A DNA stretch of 64,000 nt from Chloroflexi bacterium bin20 (GCA_002238485.1 MPMG01000008.1:62001-126000), one strand, 5' to 3'; numbered from the stretch's first letter, positions 25,409 to 35,248 are shown. Translations and numbers: made by a program. The notes: generated by a model not told the origin, from the letters alone.

Positions 25409-25437
25409 ATGCTATCACGCGGCGACGCGCAGTTCAA
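25409..25437 (-). promoter_or_regulatory. Promoter of the tRNA-ribosomal protein-secE-nusG cluster
   Basis: On the minus strand TTGAAC (25437-25432) is followed after 17 bases by TAGCAT (25414-25409). The predicted start near 25402 lies just ahead of the first tRNA at 25399, an arrangement often seen for tRNA operons. Nothing else is recognised in the remaining sequence up to 25667. Confidence 0.55.
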
Positions 25438-25667
25438 GGTTCGTTTCCCAAGCGTGGGCAACGCGCGTCATTTTACGACGCCGCATATCCGCTGTCAAGA
25501 GTTGTACTTTGGCCGTTGCCCTCGCTCGCGGAAGTCCATGTGCCCACTTTCTTGACGCAAAAAGCGGACGCGCCATCCTGCGACAGCGCGCCCACCTCAT
25601 GCAGTTCCTATTTGATTGCAAGCGATCGCCATAATCACAATGCGATCACTTGTTAGCATGCAGACGT

Positions 25668-26492
25668 CTAGCGACGCCGGCCGGGATGACGCCCGCGCCG
25701 TCCATCCGTCATCAGCATCTCGCTGCTGACAAACTGCGACTGAAACGCGTGGCTCTCAAATCGCATCTGGCTTTGCTGGGCAGCGAGGACCATGGCGCAG
25801 CCATCGCGCAAGCAACGGAGCACATCGTCGCCCGGGCCCGTCTGCGTCAAAACAACTTGCGACCGCTCTGAGTAGCTTACATGCTGTTCCTTTGACGCGA
25901 AGGCCTCCGCGGAAGCATAGGCGATTGTGCCCGCATCGCCCTCGGCAAACAGCTTCACCTGCGATGCCGCGAATTGCTCGCGCTGGCTCATCGCAAACTG
26001 ACGCTCAGTCGTCATCACCACGCTGAGTTTCGGCTGCTGCTGGATCTGCTCGAGTTCGGCTTTGGCTTCACGATAATTGGCGACCGCCGCTTTGTAGCTC
26101 TGGTCGGTATGTGCCAATTGCTGTACCGCTTCGCGCAAGCCGCGCTTCAAGTCATCCCGCTCCACGATGAGATCCGCAACCATTGCATACGCGTCTGCGA
26201 GCGCTTGATCGCCCACCTGAATTCTGCGCGACTGAATCTCGTTTGCCCGTAGCACGCTGTCCAGTTCGGACTGCATTTGTACAAGAGCTACCCTGGCGTT
26301 GTCGAGACGCGCCTTGGTGTAGGCGGTTTCCGCTCGGCTCGCTGTCAAGGCGTCATAGGCGTCCGTTAGCTCGCTCATCAAGCCTTGCACGCCGCCGAAT
26401 ACGAGCAAGGCGACTATGGCAAAGGTGATGAGAACGCCCAGGAGCCGCGACCAGAACCTGGATCTGTTACGAACATTATCTGTAGACTTCAT
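25668..26492 (-). CDS. Membrane-anchored coiled-coil protein of unknown function
   Basis: This 274-residue protein has a short basic N-terminus and one transmembrane helix (LLGVLITFAIVALLVFGGVQ, 17-36), then a long helical region of about 120 residues (LTASRAETAYTKARL to EAKAELEQIQQQPK) likely to be coiled coil. A less helical second half is rich in Q, S and A and ends in a very basic GRRGRHPGRRR tail. I recognise no family. It stands alone between the tRNA cluster and the succinate dehydrogenase operon, on the same strand as both. Confidence 0.7.
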   Translation of the reverse strand: MKSTDNVRNRSRFWSRLLGVLITFAIVALLVFGGVQGLMSELTDAYDALTASRAETAYTKARLDNARVALVQMQSELDSVLRANEIQSRRIQVGDQALADAYAMVADLIVERDDLKRGLREAVQQLAHTDQSYKAAVANYREAKAELEQIQQQPKLSVVMTTERQFAMSQREQFAASQVKLFAEGDAGTIAYASAEAFASKEQHVSYSERSQVVLTQTGPGDDVLRCLRDGCAMVLAAQQSQMRFESHAFQSQFVSSEMLMTDGRRGRHPGRRR

Positions 26493-26562
26493 GTTGCCCT
26501 CCCCATAACCATTCTATTGACGGAAATTCTTCGGACGAAGCCAGCCAGTTGCGCTGCTTCCT

Positions 26563-27306
26563 TTAGTGTATCGCATCTGGCTGGATGATGCCATCTGTGC
26601 TGCCTTTGCGGATCGCCAGCTTGACCTCGCCGATCGCTTTGGTGACTTCGATATCGCGCGGGCAGGCCGGCGTGCAATTGAAGATCGTGCGGCAGCGCCA
26701 GACGCCGTTGGGCTCGCCCAGCACATCCAGGCGCTCATCGCCAGCCTGGTCGCGCGTATCAAAAATGAAGCGATGCGCCTGGACGATGGCGGCCGGGCCG
26801 ACATACTGCTCGTTCGCCCAGAAGCTGGGGCAGGCGGTCGTGCAGCAAGCGCAGAGAATGCACTTGGTGCTGTCGTCAAATTGCTCGCGGTCGCTCTGGG
26901 TTTGCAGACGTTCACGCCCATCGGCGGGCAGCGGCTCGTCATTGACGAAGAAAGGCATCACCTGCTTGTAATGGTCGAAGAAAGGCTTCATATCCACGAT
27001 CAGGTCTTTGATGACGGGCAAGCCCAAAATCGGCTCGACCTGGATTTTCTCGCCCAGATCGCGCACGAGGATCTTGCAGGCCAGGCGGTTGACGCCGTTG
27101 ATGCGCATGGCATCGGAGCCACAGACGCCGTGCGCGCAAGAACGCCGCAGCGACAAGCTGCCATCCTGCTCCCACTTGATGCGGTGCAGCAGCTCCAGCA
27201 CGCGGTCGGTCGGCTCGACCTCGTTCAACGTGAACTCTTGCCAGTAGGGTTTCTGCTGGTCTGGCACATCCGGGGTGCGTCGTCTGATTTTGAAAGTGAC
27301 ATCCAT
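26563..27306 (-). CDS. sdhB: Succinate dehydrogenase iron-sulfur subunit
   Basis: This 247-residue electron-transfer subunit of complex II carries three Fe-S clusters. The [2Fe-2S] ligands are C57, C62, D65 and C77 (SCAHGVCGSDAMRI...LAC). The [4Fe-4S] site is in CILCACCTTACPS, and the [3Fe-4S] site is in CRTIFNCTPACPRDI. It passes electrons from the flavoprotein SdhA to the membrane quinone. The ATG at 27306 begins MDVTFKIRRR; an upstream TTG is possible. It is the last gene of an sdhCD-sdhA-sdhB operon. Confidence 0.96.
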   Translation of the reverse strand: MDVTFKIRRRTPDVPDQQKPYWQEFTLNEVEPTDRVLELLHRIKWEQDGSLSLRRSCAHGVCGSDAMRINGVNRLACKILVRDLGEKIQVEPILGLPVIKDLIVDMKPFFDHYKQVMPFFVNDEPLPADGRERLQTQSDREQFDDSTKCILCACCTTACPSFWANEQYVGPAAIVQAHRFIFDTRDQAGDERLDVLGEPNGVWRCRTIFNCTPACPRDIEVTKAIGEVKLAIRKGSTDGIIQPDAIH

Positions 27307-27387
27307 GTTGGTCAAGTCTCCCTGATTGGCGGAGGCCTCAGTGAGTCGCCCCTACAACTGCCTTTTTTTGCGCCAGTAAGTTTCCTG

Positions 27388-29232
27388 CTAATAGACCCGT
27401 TCTTTCGGGCGGAATTTCTGCTGGTCATCGGCGATGCCCTGCGCGATCTCTTCTTCCCACAGCGACAGGTCGACCTTTTTGTCAAAGCTGGTTTGATAGT
27501 CTGGCGCAGCCCAGTTGCCATCGTGATGCGCCAGCGAATGCACGAGGTACTTGTCGTCATCGCGCTGCTGATAATCTTCGCGGCTGTGGGCGCCACGGCT
27601 TTCTTTGCGCTCGATAGCCGCGCGAGCAGTCACATCGGCCAGGTCGAGCAGGCAGCCGAATTCCCAGGCTTCCATCAGGTCGGTGTTGAAGACGCGCGAC
27701 TTGTCGTCGATGTGCAAGTCGGTATAGAAACGTTCGCGCAGCTCGGCCAGGTCGTCGATGCCCTGCTGCAACGTTTCCTGCGTGCGGAAGACGCCGACAT
27801 TGTCCATCATCGTTTGCTGCATTTTGGCGCGCAACTCGCCAGGTCGTGATTTGCCAGCCCCATTGCGGATGCGCTCGAATTCGGCATGGATTTCGCCGCC
27901 GGCGTCTTTGGGCAGGGGCGTCCAGTCCACGCCTTTGACATAATCAGCCATGCGCATGCCGCCGCGCCGTCCAAACACCACCAGGTCGACCAGCGAGTTG
28001 GTGCCGAGTCGGTTTGCGCCATGCACGCTGACGCAGGCTGTCTCGCCAGCAGCAAAAGCGCCCGGCATGAGCGTGCCGGCAGCGTCAATCACCACTTCTG
28101 CCTCGACATTGGTGGGAATGCCGCCCATGGCATAATGCGCTGTCGGCTGGACGGGCATAGGTTCGTGCACGGGATCGACACCCAGATAAGTGCGGCAAAA
28201 ATCGAGGATATCAGGCAATTTGCGCTCGACAGTCGCCTCATCGATGAAGTCGCTGCGGTCCTTGCCCTCTTCGGCGAAGTAGCGGTTGACTGTCTGGGGG
28301 CGGATATCGAGGTGGACATAGCCGCGGTTTTTGATGCTGCGCCCGGCGCGCGTCTCCAGATAAATGGCGCGGCTGACGACATCGCGGGATGCCAGGTCTT
28401 TGGCGCTGGGCGCATAACGTTCCATGAAGCGCTCGCCACGGTCGTTGATCAGCACGCCGCCTTCGCCGCGCACGCCTTCGGTGATCAATATGCCCATGCG
28501 GTAGATGCCCGTGGGATGAAACTGGAAGAATTCCATATCCTGCATGGGCACGCCGCGCCGCAGGGCTATGGCCGCTCCATCGCCTGTCAGGGCATGCGCG
28601 TTGCTCGTCACCGACCAGCAGCGCCCCCAGCCACCGGTGGCGAAGAAATTGGCTTTGCCATGAAAGATGTGGAATTCGCCACTGCCCAGCTCGATTGCCA
28701 CCACGCCAGCGCAGACGCCATCCACGACGATCATGTCGACCACCTGGAATTCGTCGAAGAAGGTAACTTCGTTTTTGATGCACTGCTGATAAAGGGTTTG
28801 CAAGATCATGTGCCCGGTGCGATCGGCGGCATGACAGGCGCGGCGAACCAGCTCTTTGCCAAATTCGCGCGTGTGTCCACCGAAGCGGCGCTGGCTGATG
28901 CGCATGGCGGAGGTGCGGTCGAATGGCAAGCCCATGTGCTCTAGCTCGATCACGGCATCGACTGCGTTTTCGGCGAGGATCTTGGCGGCGTGCTGGTCGG
29001 TCAGATAGTCGCCGCCTTTGATCGTGTCGTAGGTGTGATAAATCGGCTTGTCGTCGTCCAGGTTGCCCAGCGCCGCGCCGATGCCGCCTTGTGCCGCGCC
29101 GGTATGGCTGCGAGTCGGGTATAGTTTGCTGACCACAGCGACATCTGCGCCGCCTTTGCTGGCATAAAGCGCCGCCATGAGACCCGCGCCGCCCGCGCCG
29201 ATGATGATCGCATCGTGCTTGTGTATTTGCAT
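27388..29232 (-). CDS. sdhA: Succinate dehydrogenase flavoprotein subunit
   Basis: This 614-residue subunit oxidises succinate to fumarate using FAD bound covalently to a histidine. The dinucleotide fold is [17 protein letters not shown], and the FAD-linking histidine is H43 in [17 protein letters not shown]. The substrate-site segments [19 protein letters not shown] and the capping-domain [14 protein letters not shown] are present, as is [18 protein letters not shown]. Gene order puts it between the membrane anchor and sdhB. Confidence 0.97.
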   Translation of the reverse strand: MQIHKHDAIIIGAGGAGLMAALYASKGGADVAVVSKLYPTRSHTGAAQGGIGAALGNLDDDKPIYHTYDTIKGGDYLTDQHAAKILAENAVDAVIELEHMGLPFDRTSAMRISQRRFGGHTREFGKELVRRACHAADRTGHMILQTLYQQCIKNEVTFFDEFQVVDMIVVDGVCAGVVAIELGSGEFHIFHGKANFFATGGWGRCWSVTSNAHALTGDGAAIALRRGVPMQDMEFFQFHPTGIYRMGILITEGVRGEGGVLINDRGERFMERYAPSAKDLASRDVVSRAIYLETRAGRSIKNRGYVHLDIRPQTVNRYFAEEGKDRSDFIDEATVERKLPDILDFCRTYLGVDPVHEPMPVQPTAHYAMGGIPTNVEAEVVIDAAGTLMPGAFAAGETACVSVHGANRLGTNSLVDLVVFGRRGGMRMADYVKGVDWTPLPKDAGGEIHAEFERIRNGAGKSRPGELRAKMQQTMMDNVGVFRTQETLQQGIDDLAELRERFYTDLHIDDKSRVFNTDLMEAWEFGCLLDLADVTARAAIERKESRGAHSREDYQQRDDDKYLVHSLAHHDGNWAAPDYQTSFDKKVDLSLWEEEIAQGIADDQQKFRPKERVY

Positions 29233-29267
29233 TCCACCCCCAATGCGGACGACTAAGCGAATCGCTG

Positions 29268-30359
29268 TTATTCGTCGTGTTTATTCAGATAGGCTTGCAG
29301 CTCTGGCGGAATCTCTTCGCCGCGCAGTTCATAGACTTCGGCAGTGGCGAACATGGCTTCTTCGATGATCTTTTTCTCCAGTGGCACAAAGAGCGCCGCC
29401 GCGCCCAAAGCCAGCAAGACCGCCGCCGTCACTGTGCAGAAAGCCACGGCTGTGCGCCGCGCGAATTCGTGCCCGCTGGTGTAGTCGGTCAGCACGTAGC
29501 GCAAACCATTGAAGCCATGCAGCACCACCAGCACCAGCAAAAACAGGTCATAGACGCGCCAGACGAAGACGCCGCCCGCCGCATAGCTCCAGCGGTGGAA
29601 GACGAATTCGACCGCGCTGGGCACGCCGCCGATCTCGCCATTGACCGCCAAGGTGCCAGCCACATTCTGGGCGGCTGTGATGTCAAAAACGCCTTGAATC
29701 ACGTGCATCAGCGCCAGGTGGCCAAACACCAGCGGCACAATCGCGATGCCGCTGACGCGCATAAAAGACCACCAGAACTTCTCGACCGGGCTGCTGGACA
29801 GCTGACGAGATTGCGCGCCAGGCTCGCCGCGGACGAGGCTGTAGAGCGCCGCCAGCACAATCGACGCAGCAAGGACAGCCACAAAGCCCACAATGAAAGG
29901 CAACTGCTCGAGTATTGAAAAGACCACCACATCCAGCATCTTGTGGCTGGCGATGGCGCTTTCGTGCACATAAAAGTCGATGACATGCCCCAGCATGCCC
30001 AGGAAGACCGGCGCAAGCAGAATGCAGGTCAGCAGCAGCACCGCCACAGCTGCCCGCGCTTGATGCCGCCACAACTGCGGATTCCAGTCGAAGATGATGA
30101 TGCGCAAACCATTGAAGGCGTGATAAACCACCGCGAAGACCAAGCCAAATTCGCCGATGGTAAAGATTGGCGACTGGTAGGCGGCGATCGCCTTGACATA
30201 CAGATCCGGGTAGAAGACCGCCCAAGATGTGTCGATCACATGCAGCGCCAAGAAAAGCGCCACGCCCACGCCAGTCAAGCGGTGCAGCACCCAGCTCCAT
30301 TGACCGATCGCGCCCCGATAACGCAGGGTCTCTCTGACCGTCAGCACCAGAGATGTCAT
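29268..30359 (-). CDS. Fused succinate dehydrogenase membrane anchor (SdhC-SdhD)
   Basis: This 363-residue protein has about seven transmembrane helices, roughly twice the size of a single SdhC. The first part has SdhC hallmarks: [20 protein letters not shown] (15-34), and H80 in [16 protein letters not shown]. The second part (from about residue 191) repeats the scheme: [20 protein letters not shown] and H281 in [15 protein letters not shown]. Both halves thus carry H-x-F-N-G-L-R, placed like the haem-b ligand motif. It would anchor SdhA and SdhB and provide the quinone site. No separate sdhD gene is seen, so a fusion of the two anchors is the simplest reading. Confidence 0.85.
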   Translation of the reverse strand: MTSLVLTVRETLRYRGAIGQWSWVLHRLTGVGVALFLALHVIDTSWAVFYPDLYVKAIAAYQSPIFTIGEFGLVFAVVYHAFNGLRIIIFDWNPQLWRHQARAAVAVLLLTCILLAPVFLGMLGHVIDFYVHESAIASHKMLDVVVFSILEQLPFIVGFVAVLAASIVLAALYSLVRGEPGAQSRQLSSSPVEKFWWSFMRVSGIAIVPLVFGHLALMHVIQGVFDITAAQNVAGTLAVNGEIGGVPSAVEFVFHRWSYAAGGVFVWRVYDLFLLVLVVLHGFNGLRYVLTDYTSGHEFARRTAVAFCTVTAAVLLALGAAALFVPLEKKIIEEAMFATAEVYELRGEEIPPELQAYLNKHDE

Positions 30360-30397
30360 GCCGATGCCTTTCTATTGTCTGCCCGCACAACAGAGCG

Positions 30398-30426
30398 ATT
30401 GTATCACGAGCGACGGGCGCTGTCCA
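30398..30426 (-). promoter_or_regulatory. Promoter of the sdh operon
   Basis: On the minus strand TGGACA (30426-30421, five of six matches to a -35) is followed after 17 bases by TACAAT (30403-30398). A TG dinucleotide precedes the -10. The transcript would start near 30391, 32 nt before the SdhCD ATG. Confidence 0.65.
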
Positions 30427-30625
30427 ATTGCAGCCGGCAAGTGGTGAAATGCCAAGTAAGACCTGCTTATCGTAATCACAAAGACTCTTAGGGCGAAAAG
30501 GGCGAAAAGATGATTGCCACAGCGAGCGCAGTGGATGATGCAGGGGCGATACTTGTGTCGCCCATTCCAAGCTGGCGATGCATACGAAGCAACTTCTTTC
30601 AATTCCTTTGCTGGATTTACCCGTG

Positions 30626-30653
30626 TTGACAGGCGGTTCGAGCAGAGTACACT
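30626..30653 (+). promoter_or_regulatory. Promoter of rmuC
   Basis: A perfect TTGACA (30626-30631) is followed after 16 bases by TACACT (30648-30653). The start is expected near 30660, about 23 nt before the ATG. Confidence 0.6.
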
Positions 30654-30682
30654 GGATGCGGCCGTCTGCGGGAGAAGAACGT

Positions 30683-32089
30683 ATGGATGATTTTGCTGCT
30701 CTGCTCAACGGACTGCATGGCTACAGTGTCGCGCTGGGTTTGGGCCTGGGCTTGGTCTGCGGCTTTGTCTTCGCCATGCTGACCTATCGATTCTATGGCC
30801 GAAACTTTCGCAATACATTCGAGCGGCTCTCGGACGAGATGAAGAAGTCCTACGACAACGTAACGGATGACATGAAATCGTCTTTTCGAAGCCTGTCTTC
30901 GGAAGCCCTGACGAACAATCAAAAAGAGTTCTTGTCGCTGGCCGATCGCGAGTTGGACAAGAAGACCGAGCAGCATGCGACCGAGCTCAAAGGCAAGAAG
31001 CAACTCATCGACTCTACGCTGGAGCACATGTCCGAAACCCTGAAAACGGTACCAACCGAGCTGGAGAGGAATCAGAAGAATGTCAGCGAAGTCTTGGACA
31101 AATCGACTGAGCGGATCACCGAATCAAACAAAATCTACTTAAACCAACTGACAGAAAAAGCGGAAACACAATCCAAAGAGCATAGCCAGGAGCTGGAATC
31201 GAAGAAGGAGCTCATAGACCAGCGCCTGACCGACATGGATGTTAAGCTGGGCAAGGTCGAGCAGCTGGTGCAGGAACTGCAAACCGACCGCAAAGCTCAA
31301 TATGGCGCGCTGGGGCAGCAACTGCAGAGCTTGACGAGCACGACGCATTCGCTGCAGCAGGCACTGGCGGACAACCGAGCGCGCGGTCAATGGGGAGAGC
31401 GGATGGCGGAGGATATCTTGCAGCTGCTGGGCTTCGTCGAGGGGCAGAACTACTTCAAGCAATCTGCCACCCAGGCGGGAACTCGGCCCGATTTCACCTT
31501 TATGCTGCCGAATAAGCTGTCTCTCAACATGGATGCCAAGTTTCCACTGGACAACTATCTCAAGTATTCCGAAGCGGCAACCGATCTGGAAAGGAAAGAC
31601 TTTAGTGACAAGTTCCTCAAAGATGTCAAGCAACGTGTATCAGAAATCCACAAGCGCGACTACATCGATTCGCAGACGGTGAATTGCGTGCTAATTTTCA
31701 TCCCGAACGAACAGGTTTACCGCTTCATTCACGAACAGGATCACTCAATCATAGACACGGCTTTGCGGCAGCGAGTGATCCTTTGCTCGCCTTTGACGCT
31801 TTACATTGTGTTGGCAGTGATGCGACAGGCTGCGCAGAACTTCAATGTGGAGCAAAAGTCGAGGGAGATTGTTGGCATAGTCAACGAGATCCGCAAAGAG
31901 TGGACGAAATATTCGGACCAGGCGGACAAACTTGAACGAAGTTTCAAGCGCGTACACGATGATTTCGATTTGCTGACAGGCAGACGCAAGCGCGCGATGG
32001 ACAATCGATTCGACAAGATTGACGGCGTGATAGACAGCAACGAACTGCAAACTGGCTACGATCGACCGCTGCTCGTCAGGAACGAGTGA
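30683..32089 (+). CDS. rmuC: RmuC-domain DNA recombination protein
   Basis: This 468-residue protein has an N-terminal transmembrane helix (VALGLGLGLVCGFVFAMLTY), a long coiled-coil region (about 40-235, with repeated ERITESNK / ELESKKELID patterns), and then the RmuC nuclease-like domain. The domain is marked by RGQWGERMAEDILQLLGFVE, RPDFTFMLPN, NMDAKFPLDNY and VNCVLIFIPNEQVYRF. RmuC limits inversions at short repeats in E. coli and has a PD-(D/E)xK-like core. The ATG at 30683 has GGGAGAAG upstream. The 3' end overlaps yvcK by 14 bp on the other strand. Confidence 0.93.
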   Translation: MDDFAALLNGLHGYSVALGLGLGLVCGFVFAMLTYRFYGRNFRNTFERLSDEMKKSYDNVTDDMKSSFRSLSSEALTNNQKEFLSLADRELDKKTEQHATELKGKKQLIDSTLEHMSETLKTVPTELERNQKNVSEVLDKSTERITESNKIYLNQLTEKAETQSKEHSQELESKKELIDQRLTDMDVKLGKVEQLVQELQTDRKAQYGALGQQLQSLTSTTHSLQQALADNRARGQWGERMAEDILQLLGFVEGQNYFKQSATQAGTRPDFTFMLPNKLSLNMDAKFPLDNYLKYSEAATDLERKDFSDKFLKDVKQRVSEIHKRDYIDSQTVNCVLIFIPNEQVYRFIHEQDHSIIDTALRQRVILCSPLTLYIVLAVMRQAAQNFNVEQKSREIVGIVNEIRKEWTKYSDQADKLERSFKRVHDDFDLLTGRRKRAMDNRFDKIDGVIDSNELQTGYDRPLLVRNE

Positions 32090-33101
32090 CCTCCGCACAT
32101 TCCTGCGCCAGTTGCAGCAACGTATTGGCGATCAGCTCGGGATTGTGGCGGATGGTGTCTTGCTTTTGCCACAGCGCGCGCTTGCCCGATTGCGTATCGG
32201 CGACATCTGCCAGCGCCGGTTTGACATTCATGGTCTTGATCTTGTGAATCTCGTCCGATGTCGGCAGCAGCACATTCACCTTCTCGCGGGCATACAATTC
32301 CAATAGCTCGCTGCTGGGGCGCGTCGAATTGAGCACGACATAATCCAGGATGCCCAAACCCAGATAGGAAACAACCTGCTGCACATGGTCGGACAGCGAA
32401 TAGTCGTCGGTTTGTCCGGGCTGGGTGGTGGTGTTGCAGACATAGACCTTGAGGGCGCGGGAATCGCGGATGGCTTGCGATATCTCCTTGAAAGCCAGGC
32501 AGGCGATCACGGTGGTGAAGAGGCTGCCAGGACCGATGGTGATCAAGTCGGCATCGTGCAGCGCCTCCAGGCAGGGCGCATAGGCAGTGGCTTCGGGATT
32601 CTGCACGAAGATGCGCTTGATGGCGGCTTTGTCCAGCTGGCGCACATTGAATTCCTGCTCGACGATCGTGCCGTCCATCAACTCGGCGCAGATGTGGGTA
32701 TTCTCTTCGGTTACAGGGTAGATGCGCGCCTGCACATCCAAAAAACGGCTGATTTGCCCGATAGCGGTGGTGAAACTGTCAGACATCTGCGTCAGCGCAG
32801 CGATGAACAGATTGCCGAAAGCCATGCCATCCAGCTGGGCGTTGCCGGGCGCGGCGATGCGATGCTGCATCACGCGGGTCAGCAGCGAGTCGTCATCTAG
32901 GGCGAGGGTTGCCAGGGCGTTGCGAATATCACCAGGCGCAGGTATCTGGGCGAATTCGCGGACGATACCCGTGCTGCGTCCCGTATCGGTTACGGCGATG
33001 ATGCCCGTGAGTTCCTCAGTGTGGCGCTGCATGCCTTGCATGATCTGCACCGCGCCCAAACCACCGCCGATAGAAACCACTTTCAGCCCGGATTTTCCCA
33101 T
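32076..33101 (-). CDS. yvcK: YvcK/CofD-like gluconeogenesis factor
   Basis: This 341-residue protein of the CofD/YvcK superfamily binds UDP-sugars (in Bacillus UDP-GlcNAc) and is needed for growth on gluconeogenic carbon and for cell shape. Motifs are KVVSIGGGLGAVQIMQGM at the N-terminus, VTDTGRSTGIVREF, PAPGDIRNAL, GMAFGNLFIAAL, GPGSLFTTVIACL and CNTTTQPGQTDDYSLSDHV. The ATG at 33101 has GAGG six bases upstream. The usual rapZ and whiA neighbours are absent. Confidence 0.92.
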   Translation of the reverse strand: MGKSGLKVVSIGGGLGAVQIMQGMQRHTEELTGIIAVTDTGRSTGIVREFAQIPAPGDIRNALATLALDDDSLLTRVMQHRIAAPGNAQLDGMAFGNLFIAALTQMSDSFTTAIGQISRFLDVQARIYPVTEENTHICAELMDGTIVEQEFNVRQLDKAAIKRIFVQNPEATAYAPCLEALHDADLITIGPGSLFTTVIACLAFKEISQAIRDSRALKVYVCNTTTQPGQTDDYSLSDHVQQVVSYLGLGILDYVVLNSTRPSSELLELYAREKVNVLLPTSDEIHKIKTMNVKPALADVADTQSGKRALWQKQDTIRHNPELIANTLLQLAQECAEVTRS

Positions 33102-33254
33102 TGCCGCCTCAATATCTCTGCTCGACAGGCGCACAGTATAGCGCAAAATGGCAGGCGCGTTAGACGGCATGCTGCCAATAGTTTGCGCCTGGTCGCGTGG
33201 TCAGTTGTGTCATAATGCAAGCTGACTTCGGCAACGAATGAAGGTGAACGAATC

Positions 33255-34667
33255 TTGGCTGCAGCACAGCTTGAGCGCGCGGGTTTCGTGGTTATCCTGG
33301 CGGGCTATCTACTGGTCGGCGCGCTGTATGCCATATACACGCCGGCCTGGCAAGCGCCTGACGAGCCAGCGCATTACAACTACATCCGCCAGCTGGCTGA
33401 GCGAGGCTGCTGTCCGCGCATCGAGCCTGGCGACTGGGACAGCGCCGCGCTGTCGCTGATGACCAGCACGCGATTCGCGTCCGAACACCTGCACATGCTG
33501 CCCAGCCTGCAATACGAAGACCATCAGCCGCCTCTCTATTATCTGCTGGCATCGCCCCTATACCATCTGGGCAATGGCGCTTTGATCCCGCTGCGGCTCT
33601 TCGGCGTGCTGCTGGGCGCGGGGGTGGTGGCGCTGAGCTTCGTCATCAGTCGCCAGTTGCTGCCGGCACAGCCACAGTTCGCGCTGGCTGTGATGTCGCT
33701 GGTGGCATTTCTTCCTCAGCATGTCGCTATGCTGGCAGCCGTCAACAACGATGCGCTGGCAGAACTGCTGGTGGGCTTGTGTCTGTTGTGGATTCTGCGC
33801 TATCTGGATGCGAATACCCCCCTCGCCTCCCCCGAAGAGTCGGAGGGGAACAAAGCTCGCGCGGACATGGCTGAAAGTGCGGGGATGGGTTTGAGGGCAG
33901 GAGAGAAGCGCGCTGGACACGGAATGCGCTACTCCCCTTGGGCTGCGGGTTTGCTGGTCGGCGCAGCCTTCGTCACCAAGATCACAATCTATTACCTGGC
34001 GCTGCTGGTCCCGCTGGCGATCTGGCTGCGCTGGCGCGGCGAGAAACGTGAACTGTCCGAGCTGGCGCGTTCATTGGCGATTTTTGCGCTGGTGGCGGGC
34101 ACGATCGGCGGGCTGTGGTGGCTGCGCAATGCGCATGAATACAACTTCCCCGACATATTGGCTTTGGGCGCGCACGATGCTGTCGTGGCGGATCAGCTGC
34201 GCACTGCCGACTACATCGCCGAGCATGGCTTGGTCGCAACCCTGACTGGCATGACTGGCACATTGTTTAGAAGTTCCTTCGGGCAATTCGGCTGGATGGC
34301 GCTGCCCCTGGATGGACTGTTGGGTGGCTGGCTTTATCGTGTGTATGGCATGCTGCTGCTGCTGGGCGTGGCTGGCGCATCCAAAGGGATGAGGCGCATA
34401 GCCAGGTCGGCGCGGTTCATCCTGCTCTGCGCGGTCGGGCTGGTTGTGCTGCAGACGGTCTATTACAACCTCGAGTTTGTGCAGTGGCAGGGGCGTTACT
34501 TCTTTCCGGCGCTGATCCCCCTGGCGCTGATGGTGGTATGCGGCGCATATAGCTGGCTGCAGCGCTGGGCATGGGCGCGCTGGCTGCTGGCTCTGGGCTT
34601 GGCTTGCTTGGCAATCGTGGATGCGTACTTGCTATTTGGGGTGATCGTGCCGGGCTTGTCGCCCTAG
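33255..34667 (+). CDS. GT-C family membrane glycosyltransferase (DUF2142/ArnT-like)
   Basis: This 470-residue protein has about eleven transmembrane segments. The first extracytoplasmic loop has the catalytic-type pair D36-E37 in TPAWQAPDEPAHYNYIRQLA, followed by a conserved YEDHQPPLYYLL. It probably uses a polyprenyl-phosphate sugar donor. Translation starts at a TTG at 33255 with AAGGTGAACG upstream. Residues 189-226 (from TPLASPEESEG to EKRAGHGMR) form a hydrophilic stretch whose DNA (33820-33930) looks like a palindromic repeat inserted in frame, because no such segment is expected in that loop. Confidence 0.82.
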   Translation: MAAAQLERAGFVVILAGYLLVGALYAIYTPAWQAPDEPAHYNYIRQLAERGCCPRIEPGDWDSAALSLMTSTRFASEHLHMLPSLQYEDHQPPLYYLLASPLYHLGNGALIPLRLFGVLLGAGVVALSFVISRQLLPAQPQFALAVMSLVAFLPQHVAMLAAVNNDALAELLVGLCLLWILRYLDANTPLASPEESEGNKARADMAESAGMGLRAGEKRAGHGMRYSPWAAGLLVGAAFVTKITIYYLALLVPLAIWLRWRGEKRELSELARSLAIFALVAGTIGGLWWLRNAHEYNFPDILALGAHDAVVADQLRTADYIAEHGLVATLTGMTGTLFRSSFGQFGWMALPLDGLLGGWLYRVYGMLLLLGVAGASKGMRRIARSARFILLCAVGLVVLQTVYYNLEFVQWQGRYFFPALIPLALMVVCGAYSWLQRWAWARWLLALGLACLAIVDAYLLFGVIVPGLSP

Positions 34668-34684
34668 GCGGTCGGCGCAAGGAC

Positions 34685-35248
34685 CTATTTGCTCACGCGC
34701 GTTACATAAACCTGGTCTTCCAGGTTGATTTTCACGACATCGCCGACATTGATGAACATGGGCGCGCTGACCTCAAAGCCGCTTTCCAGCATGATCTTCT
34801 TGGTGGGGCTGTTGGCTGTGTCGCCGGCGATAGCGGCTTCGACTTCAATGACAGCGTATTCCATTGTCTTGGGCAGCTCGTAGTCGATGATCTCGCCATC
34901 GAAGCTCAACAGCTTGATTTCCATGCTGTCTTTGATGAACTTGAGGTCGTCGCCAAAGATGGCGCGATTCAGTTGCGGCTGTTCATAGGTATCCGTATTC
35001 ATGAAAGTCACGAAGTCGTCATCGGCAAAGAGGTATTCGACGCGCTGGGCTTCCACGCGGATATCTTCCACACGCTCGCCAGAATTAAAGGTCATTTCGA
35101 AGGTAGCGCCGCTGCGCAGGTCTCGCACGGTCACGCGGATGGTGGCTTTGCCGCGGCCTGGTTTGTGATGGCGATATTCCAGCACGCGGTAGAGGTTGCT
35201 ATTCTGCGTGAAAGTCGTGCCTTTGCGCAGTTGATTGACATCGATCAT
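34685..35248 (-). CDS. efp: Elongation factor P
   Basis: This 187-residue, three-domain protein rescues ribosomes stalled at polyproline. Domain I carries the tip loop RHHKPGRGKATIRV, with arginine (R32) where many bacteria have a modified lysine. GATFEMTFNSGERVEDI and YEQPQLNRAIFGDD mark domains I and II; the C-terminal OB domain is LESGFEVSAPMFINVGDVVK. It is transcribed from a possible extended -10 at 35293-35301. Confidence 0.97.
   Translation of the reverse strand: MIDVNQLRKGTTFTQNSNLYRVLEYRHHKPGRGKATIRVTVRDLRSGATFEMTFNSGERVEDIRVEAQRVEYLFADDDFVTFMNTDTYEQPQLNRAIFGDDLKFIKDSMEIKLLSFDGEIIDYELPKTMEYAVIEVEAAIAGDTANSPTKKIMLESGFEVSAPMFINVGDVVKINLEDQVYVTRVSK

Larger units (their letters stand above)
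30360..30682. other. Intergenic region between sdh operon and rmuC
   Basis: These 323 bp separate divergent genes. The region holds the sdh promoter at its left end and the rmuC promoter at its right end. In between is a short direct repeat (AGGGCGAAA twice, about 30489-30506). I see no gene or RNA. Confidence 0.6.
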
